NCBI GenBank assembly: GCA_045124055.1
Contig: JBGVKZ010000052.1
Coordinates: 1 to 59,303, forward strand
Reading direction: 5' to 3'
Origin: CALZKI01 sp045124055
Lineage (GTDB): Bacteria > Bacillota > Clostridia > Lachnospirales > Lachnospiraceae
DNA: 59,303 nucleotides
Positions within the stretch are counted from its first letter, which is position 1; each line of letters opens with the position of its first letter. The position numbers were made by a program, and so were the translations under genes. The notes beneath the pieces are model-generated. The model was not told where the DNA came from, did no database searches, and saw nothing but the letters and a program-made list of their open reading frames with translations. Below, one piece after another: positions 8,517 to 17,161 of the stretch.

Positions 8517-9878
8517 ATGGAAACATCTTTATCAAAATCATCAAAAAACAAACTATATATGAAAGAAATACTGACAATTGGGTTGCCAGTAACATTGCAA
8601 AGTATTTTCCAAGCATCATACAGTTTTGTGGATCAGTTGATGGTTGGAACACTTGGAACAGTGAGTATTGCCGGTAGTGGACTTGGAGCAAAATTCTCAA
8701 GCCTTGTCACTTTTACCTTAAATGCAGTAGCGGCAGTTGCGTCTATTCTGATTGCTCAATATCACGGAACGAAGGACGAAAAGGGCATTAACAAAAGTTT
8801 TGCCACCTGCTCCTTGATAGCAATGGTGGTTGCCTTATTATTTATTCTACCGGGTGTTTTCTGCCCACAACTTATTATGGGAATTTACTCTAGCGAACAG
8901 GACGTTATTTTGGTAGCAGCTTCGTATCTTAGAATCATTGCCATTAGTTACTTGCCAATGACTGCCACATTGATGCTTTCTGCCCTGTTTCGTAGTGTGG
9001 AAAAGAGTAAATATCCTATGTATGTCAGTGTACTAGCTATTTTTGCAAATGTTTTCTTTAACTGGCTTTTGATTTTCGGAAAATGGGGTTGCCCAAAACT
9101 TGGTATTATCGGTGCAGCTTTAGGAACATTGATTTCAAGAACTTTGGAAGCAGCGTTACTCATTGTGATACTTATGCGACAAAATTATAAGAAAGAGATG
9201 TCCGTAAAAATTGCAGGACTTACAGATTTTCGTTTTTATAAAAAGATTTCGGTTATTGTTTTCCCGATTTTACTTAATGAATTTTCCTGGAGTGTAGGTG
9301 AAAACATTTATGCAGCCATTTACGGGCACCTTGGAAAAGAAGAAATGGCGGCTATGACCCTTACAAATCCATTACAGGGAATGTTTATCGGAATGTTTTC
9401 CGGACTTTCCTCAGCAGCTGTTGTTATGGTAGGAAAAAGACTTGGTCAGGACGACAAAGACGAGGCATTTTCTATTTCAAAATATTTATTAAAAGTAGGA
9501 TTTATCGGCTCATTGATTATTGCAGGAGTACTGGTCGTTTTAGTGCCATTTTACGTGAAACTTTACAATATCGAGCCGGAAGTAGAGAAAATTACAATTT
9601 ATATTGTATATGCTTTGGCAGCAGTAATTTTTGCTAAGATTTTAAATATGATTTTGGGTGGCGGCATTATTAGAAGTGGCGGAAACACTCATTATACACT
9701 GGTGGTTGACGCGATTGGCACCTGGGTATTTGGGGTACCCCTTGGTTTACTTAGTGCTTTTGTTTTTGATTTGCCGATTTACTGGGTTTATTTCATTTTA
9801 TCCTTAGAAGAAGTTATACGACTTATCATTTGCTTTGTTATTTTCTATAAGAAAAAATGGATGAAAAACGTTACCTAG
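8517..9878 (+). CDS. MATE-family multidrug/cation exporter
   Basis: 453 residues with about twelve hydrophobic helices and typical MATE segments such as LPVTLQSIFQASYSFVDQLMVG near the N-terminus and the repeat-like second half after residue 230. It exports drugs or metabolites using a sodium or proton gradient. ATG 8517 follows GTGGAGG at ideal spacing; the upstream ATG 8469 has none. The gene is monocistronic, between two terminators, and probably controlled by the upstream LacI-type protein. Confidence 0.9.
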   Translation: METSLSKSSKNKLYMKEILTIGLPVTLQSIFQASYSFVDQLMVGTLGTVSIAGSGLGAKFSSLVTFTLNAVAAVASILIAQYHGTKDEKGINKSFATCSLIAMVVALLFILPGVFCPQLIMGIYSSEQDVILVAASYLRIIAISYLPMTATLMLSALFRSVEKSKYPMYVSVLAIFANVFFNWLLIFGKWGCPKLGIIGAALGTLISRTLEAALLIVILMRQNYKKEMSVKIAGLTDFRFYKKISVIVFPILLNEFSWSVGENIYAAIYGHLGKEEMAAMTLTNPLQGMFIGMFSGLSSAAVVMVGKRLGQDDKDEAFSISKYLLKVGFIGSLIIAGVLVVLVPFYVKLYNIEPEVEKITIYIVYALAAVIFAKILNMILGGGIIRSGGNTHYTLVVDAIGTWVFGVPLGLLSAFVFDLPIYWVYFILSLEEVIRLIICFVIFYKKKWMKNVT

Positions 9879-9904
9879 ATTTTTTATAAATAAAATTACA
9901 GGAA

Positions 9905-9933
9905 TTTACTATCCCTTTAAAAAGTGATAAAAT
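9905..9933 (+). promoter_or_regulatory. Candidate promoter of the TIR operon
   Basis: TTTACT (9905-9910), 17-bp spacer and TAAAAT (9928-9933). Transcription would start near 9940, only a few bases before a strong terminator hairpin. Confidence 0.45.
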
Positions 9934-9944
9934 GAGTCTAGCAA

Positions 9945-9987
9945 GGGCCGTGTCTGTTACATTGTCAGATGCGGCTCTCATTTTTTT
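9945..9987 (+). terminator. Strong terminator hairpin directly before the TIR gene; possible attenuator
   Basis: A 12-pair stem (9945-9956 with 9966-9977, three G-T pairs), a 9-nt loop and seven T at 9981-9987. The TIR start codon is 12 bases after the T-run, so there is no room for a promoter behind it. It may end the MATE transcript, but TIR transcripts must also cross it. Confidence 0.75.
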
Positions 9988-9999
9988 GTGAGGAAAACT

Positions 10000-11319
10000 A
10001 TGACAGACATTTTTATATCCTATGCATCATCAGAAGAAAAGATTGCCAATCAAATATGTAACACCTTGGAAGAACAAGGAGTATCTTGCTGGATAGCACC
10101 TCGAAACATTCAAGTGGGAAAAGAGTACGGAGCAGAGATTATCGAAGGTATCGAAAATTGCAAGGTATTTTTTCTATGCCTTTCCAAAGCCTCCAATGAA
10201 TCTCAACATGTATTAAGAGAGGTGGAAAGAGCGGTAAACAAGCGACTTCCAATCATAGTTTATCAGTATGAGGAAACGACTCTTTCTAAGTCGCTGGAAT
10301 ATTTTTTGGCATCTACCCAATGGTTTATACCAAAAGGTGATGAAGATTTTGCTGGCTTAATAGATGCCATTGATAAGCTCAAAAATAAAAAGGTAGCCAA
10401 GAAGAAAAATTCTAATAAGAAGCCTTATAGAAAGTGGATTTATGGAGTTGGAATTTTGGCAGCAGTTGTTTTGTTTTTGGGGATAAAATTTTTTTCAAAA
10501 AGCCAGAAGACAGAAGTTCTGGCAGGTACAGTTTTTACCTATGGAAGTCTTGATTTAACCGGAAGCTCTAAAGAAAATCTTAATTGGATGGTTTTAGAGG
10601 TAGATGACAAAGAAGAAACGGCCATTTGTATTTGCGAAAATATTGTTGCCTTTTTCCCATATGATGGAGCAGAAAGTGGTATTCGTGGAAAATCAGGAGA
10701 GCTTTATTATACGGAAGAAAATTTAGACAATTATACGGAGGAACAACTACGACAGTTTTGGGGAAGTGCAGATTGGGAAACTTCCAATATTAGAAGCTGG
10801 TTAAATTCCGACGAAGCCATTGTGACTTATGAAGGAATGAAACCTTCTGAAGATACCACCTCTTTATATGAGAATCATTATGATACAATACCGGGATTTT
10901 TATATTCCTTTACGGAGGAAGAAAAAAGCCAATTAGTTAAGGTATCTCTGGAAAGTAATTCGAAAGCTGGTGAAAGAATTACAACCGAAGATAAAGTGTT
11001 TTTACTGAGTGAAGAAGAAGTAAATCAGTATTTCATAGAGCAAAATCTGGTGATTTCGGCAATTCCAACAGAAAGTGCCATTTTGCTAGAGGGAACTGGA
11101 ATTTATGAGGAATATTACGAGGTAGGAAACAGAAGCACTTATTGGGGTCTTAGAACACAGGGGGAAAATGCTTGTAGCATCATTTGTGCAGGAGGTGGAC
11201 TGGGAGAAAGTGAACTGTTCCACAGTGAATATGCCTGTTCATCGCTTATGGGTGTACGACCAGTTATCATATTGCCATTGGAATACATAGAAACATTAAA
11301 TAGTAATGAGGAGAAATAA
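10000..11319 (+). CDS. Membrane TIR-domain protein with outer DUF6273-like domain
   Basis: 439 residues. Residues 3-125 form a TIR domain: DIFISYASSEE box 1, CWIAPRNIQVG, and LREVERAV whose E74 aligns with the catalytic Glu of NADase TIRs such as SARM1 E642. A Lys-rich stretch (130-145) and one membrane helix (146-165) follow. The rest (about 185-430) resembles DUF6273: W-x-VLE, SNIRSWLN, TTEDKVFLLSEEEV, YWGLRT and GVRPV. By the positive-inside rule, TIR is cytosolic and DUF6273 is outside, like a receptor. ATG 10000 follows GAGGA. It is first in a tight operon with 11323 and 12061. Possible NAD-consuming signalling is inference. Confidence 0.8.
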   Translation: MTDIFISYASSEEKIANQICNTLEEQGVSCWIAPRNIQVGKEYGAEIIEGIENCKVFFLCLSKASNESQHVLREVERAVNKRLPIIVYQYEETTLSKSLEYFLASTQWFIPKGDEDFAGLIDAIDKLKNKKVAKKKNSNKKPYRKWIYGVGILAAVVLFLGIKFFSKSQKTEVLAGTVFTYGSLDLTGSSKENLNWMVLEVDDKEETAICICENIVAFFPYDGAESGIRGKSGELYYTEENLDNYTEEQLRQFWGSADWETSNIRSWLNSDEAIVTYEGMKPSEDTTSLYENHYDTIPGFLYSFTEEEKSQLVKVSLESNSKAGERITTEDKVFLLSEEEVNQYFIEQNLVISAIPTESAILLEGTGIYEEYYEVGNRSTYWGLRTQGENACSIICAGGGLGESELFHSEYACSSLMGVRPVIILPLEYIETLNSNEEK

Positions 11320-11322
11320 TAT

Positions 11323-12057
11323 ATGTTAATTTGGTGTTCAAAATGCGGAACTTCTTTTGATGTAGAAAAAAGAGGAAGCATCTGCCCAGGTTGTGGATAT
11401 GACACCTCTGGGGGAGTAGAAAAAAAGCAAAAGGAAAAGAAAGAAAAAAGACGTGCTACCTGGAAATTTACGAAAGGACAAATAATTGGTTGTAGTATTT
11501 TATTTGGGCTTATGTTGATAGTAGGCATCGAAGGAATTATTAAGAAAAATACGATTGTAAACCAGAATGAAATTATAAGAAATGTAGGCGTTGTCAGTCA
11601 GCAAACCATCAGCTCGGACGAAAAGTTATCTATAAATGGTGGAAAACTCCGTATAATTGAAACAAAATTAGTGGATACTTGGCAGGAAAATCTTCCGGAA
11701 GGCTATGCAATGCTTTGGGTAAAATATTCCTTGGAAGAAAGTTATGAATCTACCATTAAGTACGATACCAATGTTTATATGCAGTTTGAAACCGGAGAAT
11801 ATGTAGAAGCCTTACAGGGTGACAGTGTCATCAAACAGATTACTGGTGTTTCAGAATATGAAGCCGAATGTAAATATGCAATGACATCAGGGTTTACAAA
11901 GGATATAGGTCATTTAGCCTTTTTAGTTCCAAATAGTCTTACAAAAGCAGACTTGGTTATTTATAGTATGACTGGCGATGGAGATAGAAAAGATGCCGAT
12001 TATGTGCAAATACTGGATTCTGTATATAGAATGCAAATAGAGTGGGAGGTACAATAA
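11323..12057 (+). CDS. Zinc-ribbon membrane protein of the TIR operon
   Basis: 244 residues. An N-terminal zinc ribbon (CSKCG, then CPGCG, residues 5-24), a Lys/Glu-rich linker and one membrane helix (about 50-70) are followed by an outer beta-rich domain (about 95-240) reminiscent of DUF4352/DUF5067-type domains. It starts 3 bases after the TIR stop and ends 3 bases before the next gene, so the three proteins are probably made together and may form a membrane complex. The role is unknown. Confidence 0.6.
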   Translation: MLIWCSKCGTSFDVEKRGSICPGCGYDTSGGVEKKQKEKKEKRRATWKFTKGQIIGCSILFGLMLIVGIEGIIKKNTIVNQNEIIRNVGVVSQQTISSDEKLSINGGKLRIIETKLVDTWQENLPEGYAMLWVKYSLEESYESTIKYDTNVYMQFETGEYVEALQGDSVIKQITGVSEYEAECKYAMTSGFTKDIGHLAFLVPNSLTKADLVIYSMTGDGDRKDADYVQILDSVYRMQIEWEVQ

Positions 12058-12060
12058 TTT

Positions 12061-12603
12061 ATGAGAATGCTTCTTACTGCCATTATAGCAGGCATAATAC
12101 TTTTTATTTTAGCGATTATTTTTATTATAAAAAAATTGCGTTGGTCTGGAATTTTAGGCATTTTACTGGTAATAGAATGTATTGCTGTTTTCATTTATTG
12201 TAGAGGGGATATTTTAGAATCCAGAGAGATACAAGAGGGCGTAACTTTTACAGATATTAGTTATGAAAAAGCCACAGATGACAACGGAAATGAGGGATAT
12301 AATTTCTTATTAACTTTGACAAACGAAGGAAGTAGTACGGAAAAAGTGAAAATTGTATGCAAAGATGAAAACGGTGAAAATGTTACCAACACGCAGGTGA
12401 GCATTTATCAAAATATTAGTGCTACCCATAGACTTCGCTCTAAAATGCTTGGGGAATGTGTAGTTCCACCAGGAACACAGACTACCCTCAAATTCTTTGT
12501 GACAAAAGAAAATTTAGAAAAAGTCCACGGAGAAGCGATTACTTTTAAAGAATATAATACACAAGAATCAATAGATATAACTTTAGAGCAATTAGGACTT
12601 TAA
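12061..12603 (+). CDS. Small membrane protein of the TIR operon
   Basis: 180 residues. Two adjacent membrane helices (about 3-24 and 29-47) are followed by an outer domain with an immunoglobulin-like or FxLYD-like pattern: VTFTDISYEK, then FLLTLTNEGSSTEKVKIVCKDENG. It shares the helix-plus-outer-beta-domain layout of its neighbour. No catalytic residues or family are recognised. Confidence 0.55.
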   Translation: MRMLLTAIIAGIILFILAIIFIIKKLRWSGILGILLVIECIAVFIYCRGDILESREIQEGVTFTDISYEKATDDNGNEGYNFLLTLTNEGSSTEKVKIVCKDENGENVTNTQVSIYQNISATHRLRSKMLGECVVPPGTQTTLKFFVTKENLEKVHGEAITFKEYNTQESIDITLEQLGL

Positions 12604-12653
12604 TACATATGAGAATACATAGCCAAGAAATATAGAAATCAGGAGGATATTTT

Positions 12654-13790
12654 ATGGTTTACAAAGATTTTGGAGATTTAAAATTATCAGCACTTGGAAT
12701 GGGTGCAATGCGTTTACCACTTTGTAGTGATAGTGATTCTGACATTGATGAAAAAGCAACAGCCCAAATGGTGGCTTATGCGATGGAAAAAGGTATCAAC
12801 TATTTTGATACAGCCTGGGGTTATCATAATGGGCAATCTGAAATAGTAATGGGTAAAATTTTGAGACAATATCCAAGGGACAGCTACTATCTGGCATCTA
12901 AATTTCCGGGTTATGATTTATCCAATATGGATAAGGTGGAAGAAATCTTTGAAAAACAGTTAGAAAAAACAGGAATGGAATATTTTGATTTTTACCTCTT
13001 TCATAACGTGTGTGAAGTCAATATTGATGCCTACCTTGATAATGAAAAATATGGAATTTTCGACTATCTAGTTCGACAAAAGAAAAATGGCAGAATTAAG
13101 CACCTAGGTTTTTCGGCTCATGGTAGCTATGAAGTGGTGGAAAGATTTTTGAAAGCCTATGGAAGTGAAATGGAATTTGGCCAGCTTCAGATTAACTACA
13201 TAGATTGGGAATTTCAGAAAGTGAAAGAAAAAGTAGAGTTACTTGGTAAGTACAATATTCCGGTATGGGTTATGGAGCCACTTCGTGGCGGAAAACTTGC
13301 AAATTTGTCGGATGAATATAGTGAAAGACTGAAAAACTTGCGTCCAGATGAAAAAATTCCTGCATGGGCATTTCGATTTTTACAAAGTATCCCTAATGTC
13401 ACGATGACATTATCTGGTATGTCTAATTTTGAACAGTTAAAAGAGAATGTGAAAACTTTTGAAACGGACAGACCATTAAACGAAGAAGAAATGAGTTGTC
13501 TTATGGGAATTGCCAGTGAAATGGTAGGAAAAATTGCATTACCTTGTACGGCTTGTCGTTACTGCACTACCAAATGCCCAAAAGGACTTAATATTCCAAA
13601 ACTTTTAGAATTATACAATGAACACATCTTTACAGGCGGTGGTTTTTTACCAGGTTTTGGACTAATGGCAATTCCAGAAGATAAGCACCCAAATGCATGT
13701 ATCGGCTGTAAGAGTTGCGAAGCGGTTTGCCCACAGCGGATTAAAATTTCAGAAGCAATGTCTGATTTTTCGGCAAAAATGAACTTGTAG
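12654..13790 (+). CDS. Aldo/keto reductase with C-terminal 4Fe-4S domain
   Basis: 378 residues. The N-terminal AKR barrel shows GMGAMRLPL, the catalytic-type Asp and Tyr in YFDTAWGYHNGQSE, and FYLFHNVCE. The C-terminus carries two ferredoxin-like clusters, CTACRYCTTKCP and CIGCKSCEAVCP. Such proteins reduce carbonyls using NAD(P)H, or ferredoxin through the clusters; the substrate is unknown. A good AGGAGG precedes the start and it stands at the head of the yvcK group. Confidence 0.9.
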   Translation: MVYKDFGDLKLSALGMGAMRLPLCSDSDSDIDEKATAQMVAYAMEKGINYFDTAWGYHNGQSEIVMGKILRQYPRDSYYLASKFPGYDLSNMDKVEEIFEKQLEKTGMEYFDFYLFHNVCEVNIDAYLDNEKYGIFDYLVRQKKNGRIKHLGFSAHGSYEVVERFLKAYGSEMEFGQLQINYIDWEFQKVKEKVELLGKYNIPVWVMEPLRGGKLANLSDEYSERLKNLRPDEKIPAWAFRFLQSIPNVTMTLSGMSNFEQLKENVKTFETDRPLNEEEMSCLMGIASEMVGKIALPCTACRYCTTKCPKGLNIPKLLELYNEHIFTGGGFLPGFGLMAIPEDKHPNACIGCKSCEAVCPQRIKISEAMSDFSAKMNL

Positions 13791-13823
13791 AAAAATTTCA
13801 TCAGACAGGAAAAGAGCGATATT

Positions 13824-14240
13824 ATGACAGATATAGAACAGGCGAAAGCTCTACTGGAAAAAGAGCAGGCTACTTGCGTTTTTTATAAGGGCGAATATAC
13901 TTTTTTCAGTAAAGAACGTGGTGTTTTACCACTTCTAAACTTATTACAAAAAGAAGAAAACTTAGGGGATTTTTCTGTGGCAGATAAAGTAGTGGGGAAG
14001 GCAGCCGCTTTTCTCTATGTGCTTTTGAAAGTAAAAAGTTTGTATGCAAAAGTGATAAGTAAGCACGCTCTTGGGGTATTAAAAACTTATGATATACAAG
14101 TAGAATATGATGAATTGGTAGAGGCTATTAGAAATCGGACCAATTCCGGATTCTGTCCTATGGAAACAGCAGTACTTGAAATAAATGAACCGAAAAAGGC
14201 TTTAGAAGCTATTCGGTTGAAACTTAATGAGTTGAGGTAA
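13824..14240 (+). CDS. DUF1893 domain protein
   Basis: 138 residues with the DUF1893 pattern: an N-terminal ATCVFYKGE, then GKAAAFLYVLLKVKSLYAKVISKHA and FCPMETAV. The Cys-Pro-Met-Glu segment and the Lys/His-rich middle are conserved in the family. The biochemical role is unknown. It starts 33 bases after the reductase and ends 5 bases before yvcK. Confidence 0.75.
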   Translation: MTDIEQAKALLEKEQATCVFYKGEYTFFSKERGVLPLLNLLQKEENLGDFSVADKVVGKAAAFLYVLLKVKSLYAKVISKHALGVLKTYDIQVEYDELVEAIRNRTNSGFCPMETAVLEINEPKKALEAIRLKLNELR

Positions 14241-14245
14241 AAAGT

Positions 14246-15196
14246 ATGAAAAAGAAAGTAGTTGTATTGGGCGGGGGAACAGGTTCTTCCACGTTACTTC
14301 GTGGATTAAAGGAGTTCCCTATTGATTTAACAGCTATTGTCTCCGTGTGTGATGATGGTAATAGTACAGGTATTTTAAGAGAAGAATTTAGTATTCCGGC
14401 AGTAGGAGACATTCGTAGAGTGTTAGTGGCACTTTCGGAAACAGAACCATTGGTTATGGAGTTATTTAACTATCGCTTCCGTACAACCAGTGACTTAGAC
14501 GGGCATACAGTTGGCAATCTTTTGTTGACAGCGTCCTCAGAAATTACCGGAAATTTGTCTGATGGAATAGAAGCTTTAAGTAAGGTATTTAACTTAAAAG
14601 GGAAGGTTGTGCCGCTGACAGAAGAAAATGTCATTTTAATGGGTGAAATGGAAGACGGAAGCATTGTTGAAGGTGAACACCACATTACAATGAACAAAAA
14701 TGGAATTAAGAGAGTTTATTATAAAGAAAAGCCAGTGCCAACGAAAGAGGCTGTCAAGGCACTTGAAGAAGCGGATTTGATTGTGCTCAGTATGGGAAGT
14801 CTTTTTACCAGTATCATTCCCAATTTGATTTGTGATGAAATACTGGATGCCATTGACAGAAGTCAGGGAAAAATTATGTATGTCTGTAATATGGTGACTC
14901 AGCCCGGCGAAACAGAGGACTTTAAAGTGTCCGACCATGTGAAATTACTAAATCAGTATTTGGGAAAACGAAAAATTGATGTAGTCATTGCTAATGATGG
15001 CAAAATTGATGAGGATATGGCGAAACGTTACGAATCATTAGAACAAAAAGACCCTGTGGAGCTAGATAAAGAGGAAACGGAAGCTTTGGTTGACAAAGTG
15101 ATTTGTGACGATTATGTAATTGTAAAAAACAATCTTCTAAGACATAATGTGATGAAACTTAGTATGCACATATTTGGTTATTTATTAGAGGAGTAA
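14246..15196 (+). CDS. yvcK: YvcK/CofD-like protein (gluconeogenesis and cell-wall factor)
   Basis: 316 residues. The N-terminal nucleotide-binding loop VVVLGGGTGSSTLLRGL and the segment SVCDDGNSTGILREEF identify the YvcK/CofD-like fold. In Bacillus YvcK binds UDP-sugars and is needed for growth on gluconeogenic carbon and for cell-wall balance. Its usual neighbours rapZ and whiA lie about 30 kb away in this window, joined to each other without it. Here it sits between DUF1893 and an SDR with gaps of 5 and 3 bases. Confidence 0.9.
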   Translation: MKKKVVVLGGGTGSSTLLRGLKEFPIDLTAIVSVCDDGNSTGILREEFSIPAVGDIRRVLVALSETEPLVMELFNYRFRTTSDLDGHTVGNLLLTASSEITGNLSDGIEALSKVFNLKGKVVPLTEENVILMGEMEDGSIVEGEHHITMNKNGIKRVYYKEKPVPTKEAVKALEEADLIVLSMGSLFTSIIPNLICDEILDAIDRSQGKIMYVCNMVTQPGETEDFKVSDHVKLLNQYLGKRKIDVVIANDGKIDEDMAKRYESLEQKDPVELDKEETEALVDKVICDDYVIVKNNLLRHNVMKLSMHIFGYLLEE

Positions 15197-15199
15197 ATT

Positions 15200-16030
15200 A
15201 TGGAGAAAAAGACCATTGTCATCACAGGAGCAAGTGATGGAATTGGCAAAGCAGCAGCCACGCAGCTAGTCGCTCTTGGGCATAGGGTTATTCTTGTTGG
15301 GCGGAATAAAGAGAAAACAAAAGAATTGGCAAAAAGATTAAATACGCCCTATCATCTTGTAGATTATTCTAAGTTATCTGAGGTAGTTCGTTTAGCAAAG
15401 GAACTGGATACTTATGACCAAATTGACGTGCTTATTCATAATGCTGGTGGAGCCTTCAATGAACGAAAATTAACGGAAGACGGTTTTGAAAAAACATTCC
15501 AAGTCAACCTTCTTGCTGCTTTTTTTCTTACGAATTTGCTTATGGATAAGTTGTGTAAAAGTAATGCAACGATGATACAGACTACAAGTCTTGGAGCAAA
15601 TTTGTTGGGAACAGGTTTTGACATAGAGGATTTGCAAAATGAGAAACAGTATTCTCCGGGAAAAGCATATGGAAACGCTAAACTTGGAAATATTCTTTTC
15701 ACAAGAGAGTTACATAGACGTTTTGAAAGTAGGGGCATTCATGCAGTTAGCTATGAACCGGGTATTGTGAGGAGTAATTTTGGCTCTGAATCTACTTGGT
15801 TTATAAATTTTGCATATCATTCCTTTTTAAAGTATTTCTTTACGATTAGTCCTCAAAAAAGTGCCAAAGGAATGGTAAAGTTAGCAGTAGGAACGCCTGG
15901 AAAAGATTTTGTTTGTGGTGAATCTTATCGGGTTTCAGGAAAAAGATTCAAAGTGAAGTTCCAAGATGCCAAGGGAAAAGTGGCAAGAGAACTTTGGGAA
16001 AAATGTGAAGAAATGACTAAAGGAACATAA
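15200..16030 (+). CDS. Short-chain dehydrogenase/reductase
   Basis: 276 residues. The Rossmann motif TGASDGIG (residues 10-17), NAG segment, and an active site with Tyr-x-x-x-Lys replaced by the retinol-dehydrogenase-like YGNAK give a clear classical SDR. It reduces or oxidises an unknown carbonyl or alcohol with NAD(P). It begins 3 bases after yvcK and precedes a terminator, so it ends this operon. Confidence 0.85.
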   Translation: MEKKTIVITGASDGIGKAAATQLVALGHRVILVGRNKEKTKELAKRLNTPYHLVDYSKLSEVVRLAKELDTYDQIDVLIHNAGGAFNERKLTEDGFEKTFQVNLLAAFFLTNLLMDKLCKSNATMIQTTSLGANLLGTGFDIEDLQNEKQYSPGKAYGNAKLGNILFTRELHRRFESRGIHAVSYEPGIVRSNFGSESTWFINFAYHSFLKYFFTISPQKSAKGMVKLAVGTPGKDFVCGESYRVSGKRFKVKFQDAKGKVARELWEKCEEMTKGT

Positions 16031-16068
16031 AAGAATGGTACTAGACACAAAATGTCTATATGAAAAAA

Positions 16069-16103
16069 ACACGACATTCTCGTCCTATGTCGTGTTCTTT
16101 TTT
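16069..16103 (+). terminator. Intrinsic terminator after the SDR gene
   Basis: ACACGACAT (16069-16077) pairs perfectly with ATGTCGTGT (16087-16095), followed by T-rich DNA. Confidence 0.85.
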
Positions 16104-16143
16104 TGGCTTATATTTTAGTCTGAGTTTGGAAGGAGAGAGCAAT

Positions 16144-16653
16144 ATGGAGCAACAGAAAATTGGTGGATTTTTAAAGAAACTTCGTAAAGAAAAAAATCTT
16201 ACCCAAGAGCAGTTGGCAGAAATTATGGGAGTATCTAATCGTAGTGTTTCCCGGTGGGAAACGGGAGCAAATTTACCGGACTTAGATATTCTAATTCAAA
16301 TTGCAGAATATTATGATGTAGAGCTAAGAGAAATTTTAGACGGAGAAAGGAAAAATGAGCATATGGACGAAAAAATGAAAGAAACAGTATTAAAGGTTGC
16401 TGATTACAGCAACAATGAAAAGAGCAAGTTAACAAAACGTATTCATTATATATTTATTGCAGGAGTTGTGGCTTTTATAGTGTATATGGTCTTGGAACTT
16501 ACGGGATTAACAAAGGAAACTGTTTATGAATTTATTGCAAGTTATGCATTAGGGATTGTGTTTGGAATACTTTTAGTGGGTGTTATAGTAACCAGTAAGT
16601 ATATGGTAAAAATCCAAGCCTATAAGAAAAAACTTTTGAAAAAAGAAGAATAA
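16144..16653 (+). CDS. XRE-family regulator with two membrane helices
   Basis: 169 residues. The N-terminal Cro/C1 helix-turn-helix (KNLTQEQLAEIMGVSNRSVSRWETG, about residues 20-45) is followed by a linker and two membrane helices near the C-terminus. ATG 16144 follows GGAAGGAGAG; the longer frame would start inside the preceding terminator. Membrane-tethered XRE proteins are common in Clostridia and may sense envelope conditions. Targets are unknown. Confidence 0.85.
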   Translation: MEQQKIGGFLKKLRKEKNLTQEQLAEIMGVSNRSVSRWETGANLPDLDILIQIAEYYDVELREILDGERKNEHMDEKMKETVLKVADYSNNEKSKLTKRIHYIFIAGVVAFIVYMVLELTGLTKETVYEFIASYALGIVFGILLVGVIVTSKYMVKIQAYKKKLLKKEE

Positions 16654-16679
16654 TTTGGTGTTTTTCCACAATTTGTATT

Positions 16680-16710
16680 AGCGGGCATATAACTTATGGC
16701 CGCTATTTTG
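16680..16710 (+). terminator. Intrinsic terminator after the XRE gene
   Basis: A 9-bp stem with one mismatch (16680-16688 / 16696-16704), followed by ATTTTG. Confidence 0.6.
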
Positions 16711-16751
16711 TATTCATTTTCATTGTTCACAAAAATTTCATAATTTAGTTA

Positions 16752-16780
16752 TTGACTTTATTTACCAACAGTTGTATTCT
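16752..16780 (+). promoter_or_regulatory. Promoter of the fatty-acid synthesis cluster
   Basis: TTGACT (16752-16757), exactly 17 bp, then TATTCT (16775-16780). It is followed immediately by two FabT-like boxes. Confidence 0.8.
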
Positions 16781-16793
16781 TAGCGAGAAATAG

Positions 16794-16822
16794 TTTGAAA
16801 GTCAAAATATTTGAAATTCAAA
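16794..16822 (+). promoter_or_regulatory. Tandem FabT-like operator boxes
   Basis: TTTGAAAGTCAAA (16794-16806) and TTTGAAATTCAAA (16810-16822) are both perfect TTTGA-N3-TCAAA palindromes, 16 bp centre to centre. They cover about +7 to +35 of the cluster transcript. FabT, a MarR-type repressor of fatty-acid synthesis, binds such boxes in streptococci, and the cluster encodes a MarR protein at 25436. Confidence 0.8.
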
Positions 16823-16884
16823 CTATTCTAAATGTAGACAATAAGTAACAAAAAACAGCAATTTATTCAAAAAGGAGAACAATT

Positions 16885-17118
16885 ATGTTAGAAAGAGTAA
16901 AAGAAATTATTGAAGAACAGTTGAATTTAGAAGGTGTAGAAATTACAATGGAGACACGTTTCAAAGAAGATTTAGAAGCTGATTCACTTGATTTATTTGA
17001 ATTAGTTATGGCTTTTGAAGAAGAATATGGCGTTGAAATCCCTTCAGATGATTTAGAAAAAATCACAACTGTTGGTGAAATCATTAAATATATGCAAGAC
17101 AAAGGTGTAGAAGCATAA
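16885..17118 (+). CDS. acpP: Acyl carrier protein
   Basis: 77 residues, strongly acidic. The DSLDLFEL motif carries Ser34, the attachment site of 4'-phosphopantetheine. It carries growing acyl chains between the enzymes encoded downstream. It is the first gene behind the FabT-controlled promoter and has a strong AAGGAGA ribosome site. Confidence 0.96.
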   Translation: MLERVKEIIEEQLNLEGVEITMETRFKEDLEADSLDLFELVMAFEEEYGVEIPSDDLEKITTVGEIIKYMQDKGVEA

Positions 17119-17161
17119 GGGTTTGAAACGTAAGTAGAACATAGGAAGCGTGGAGGCAATT

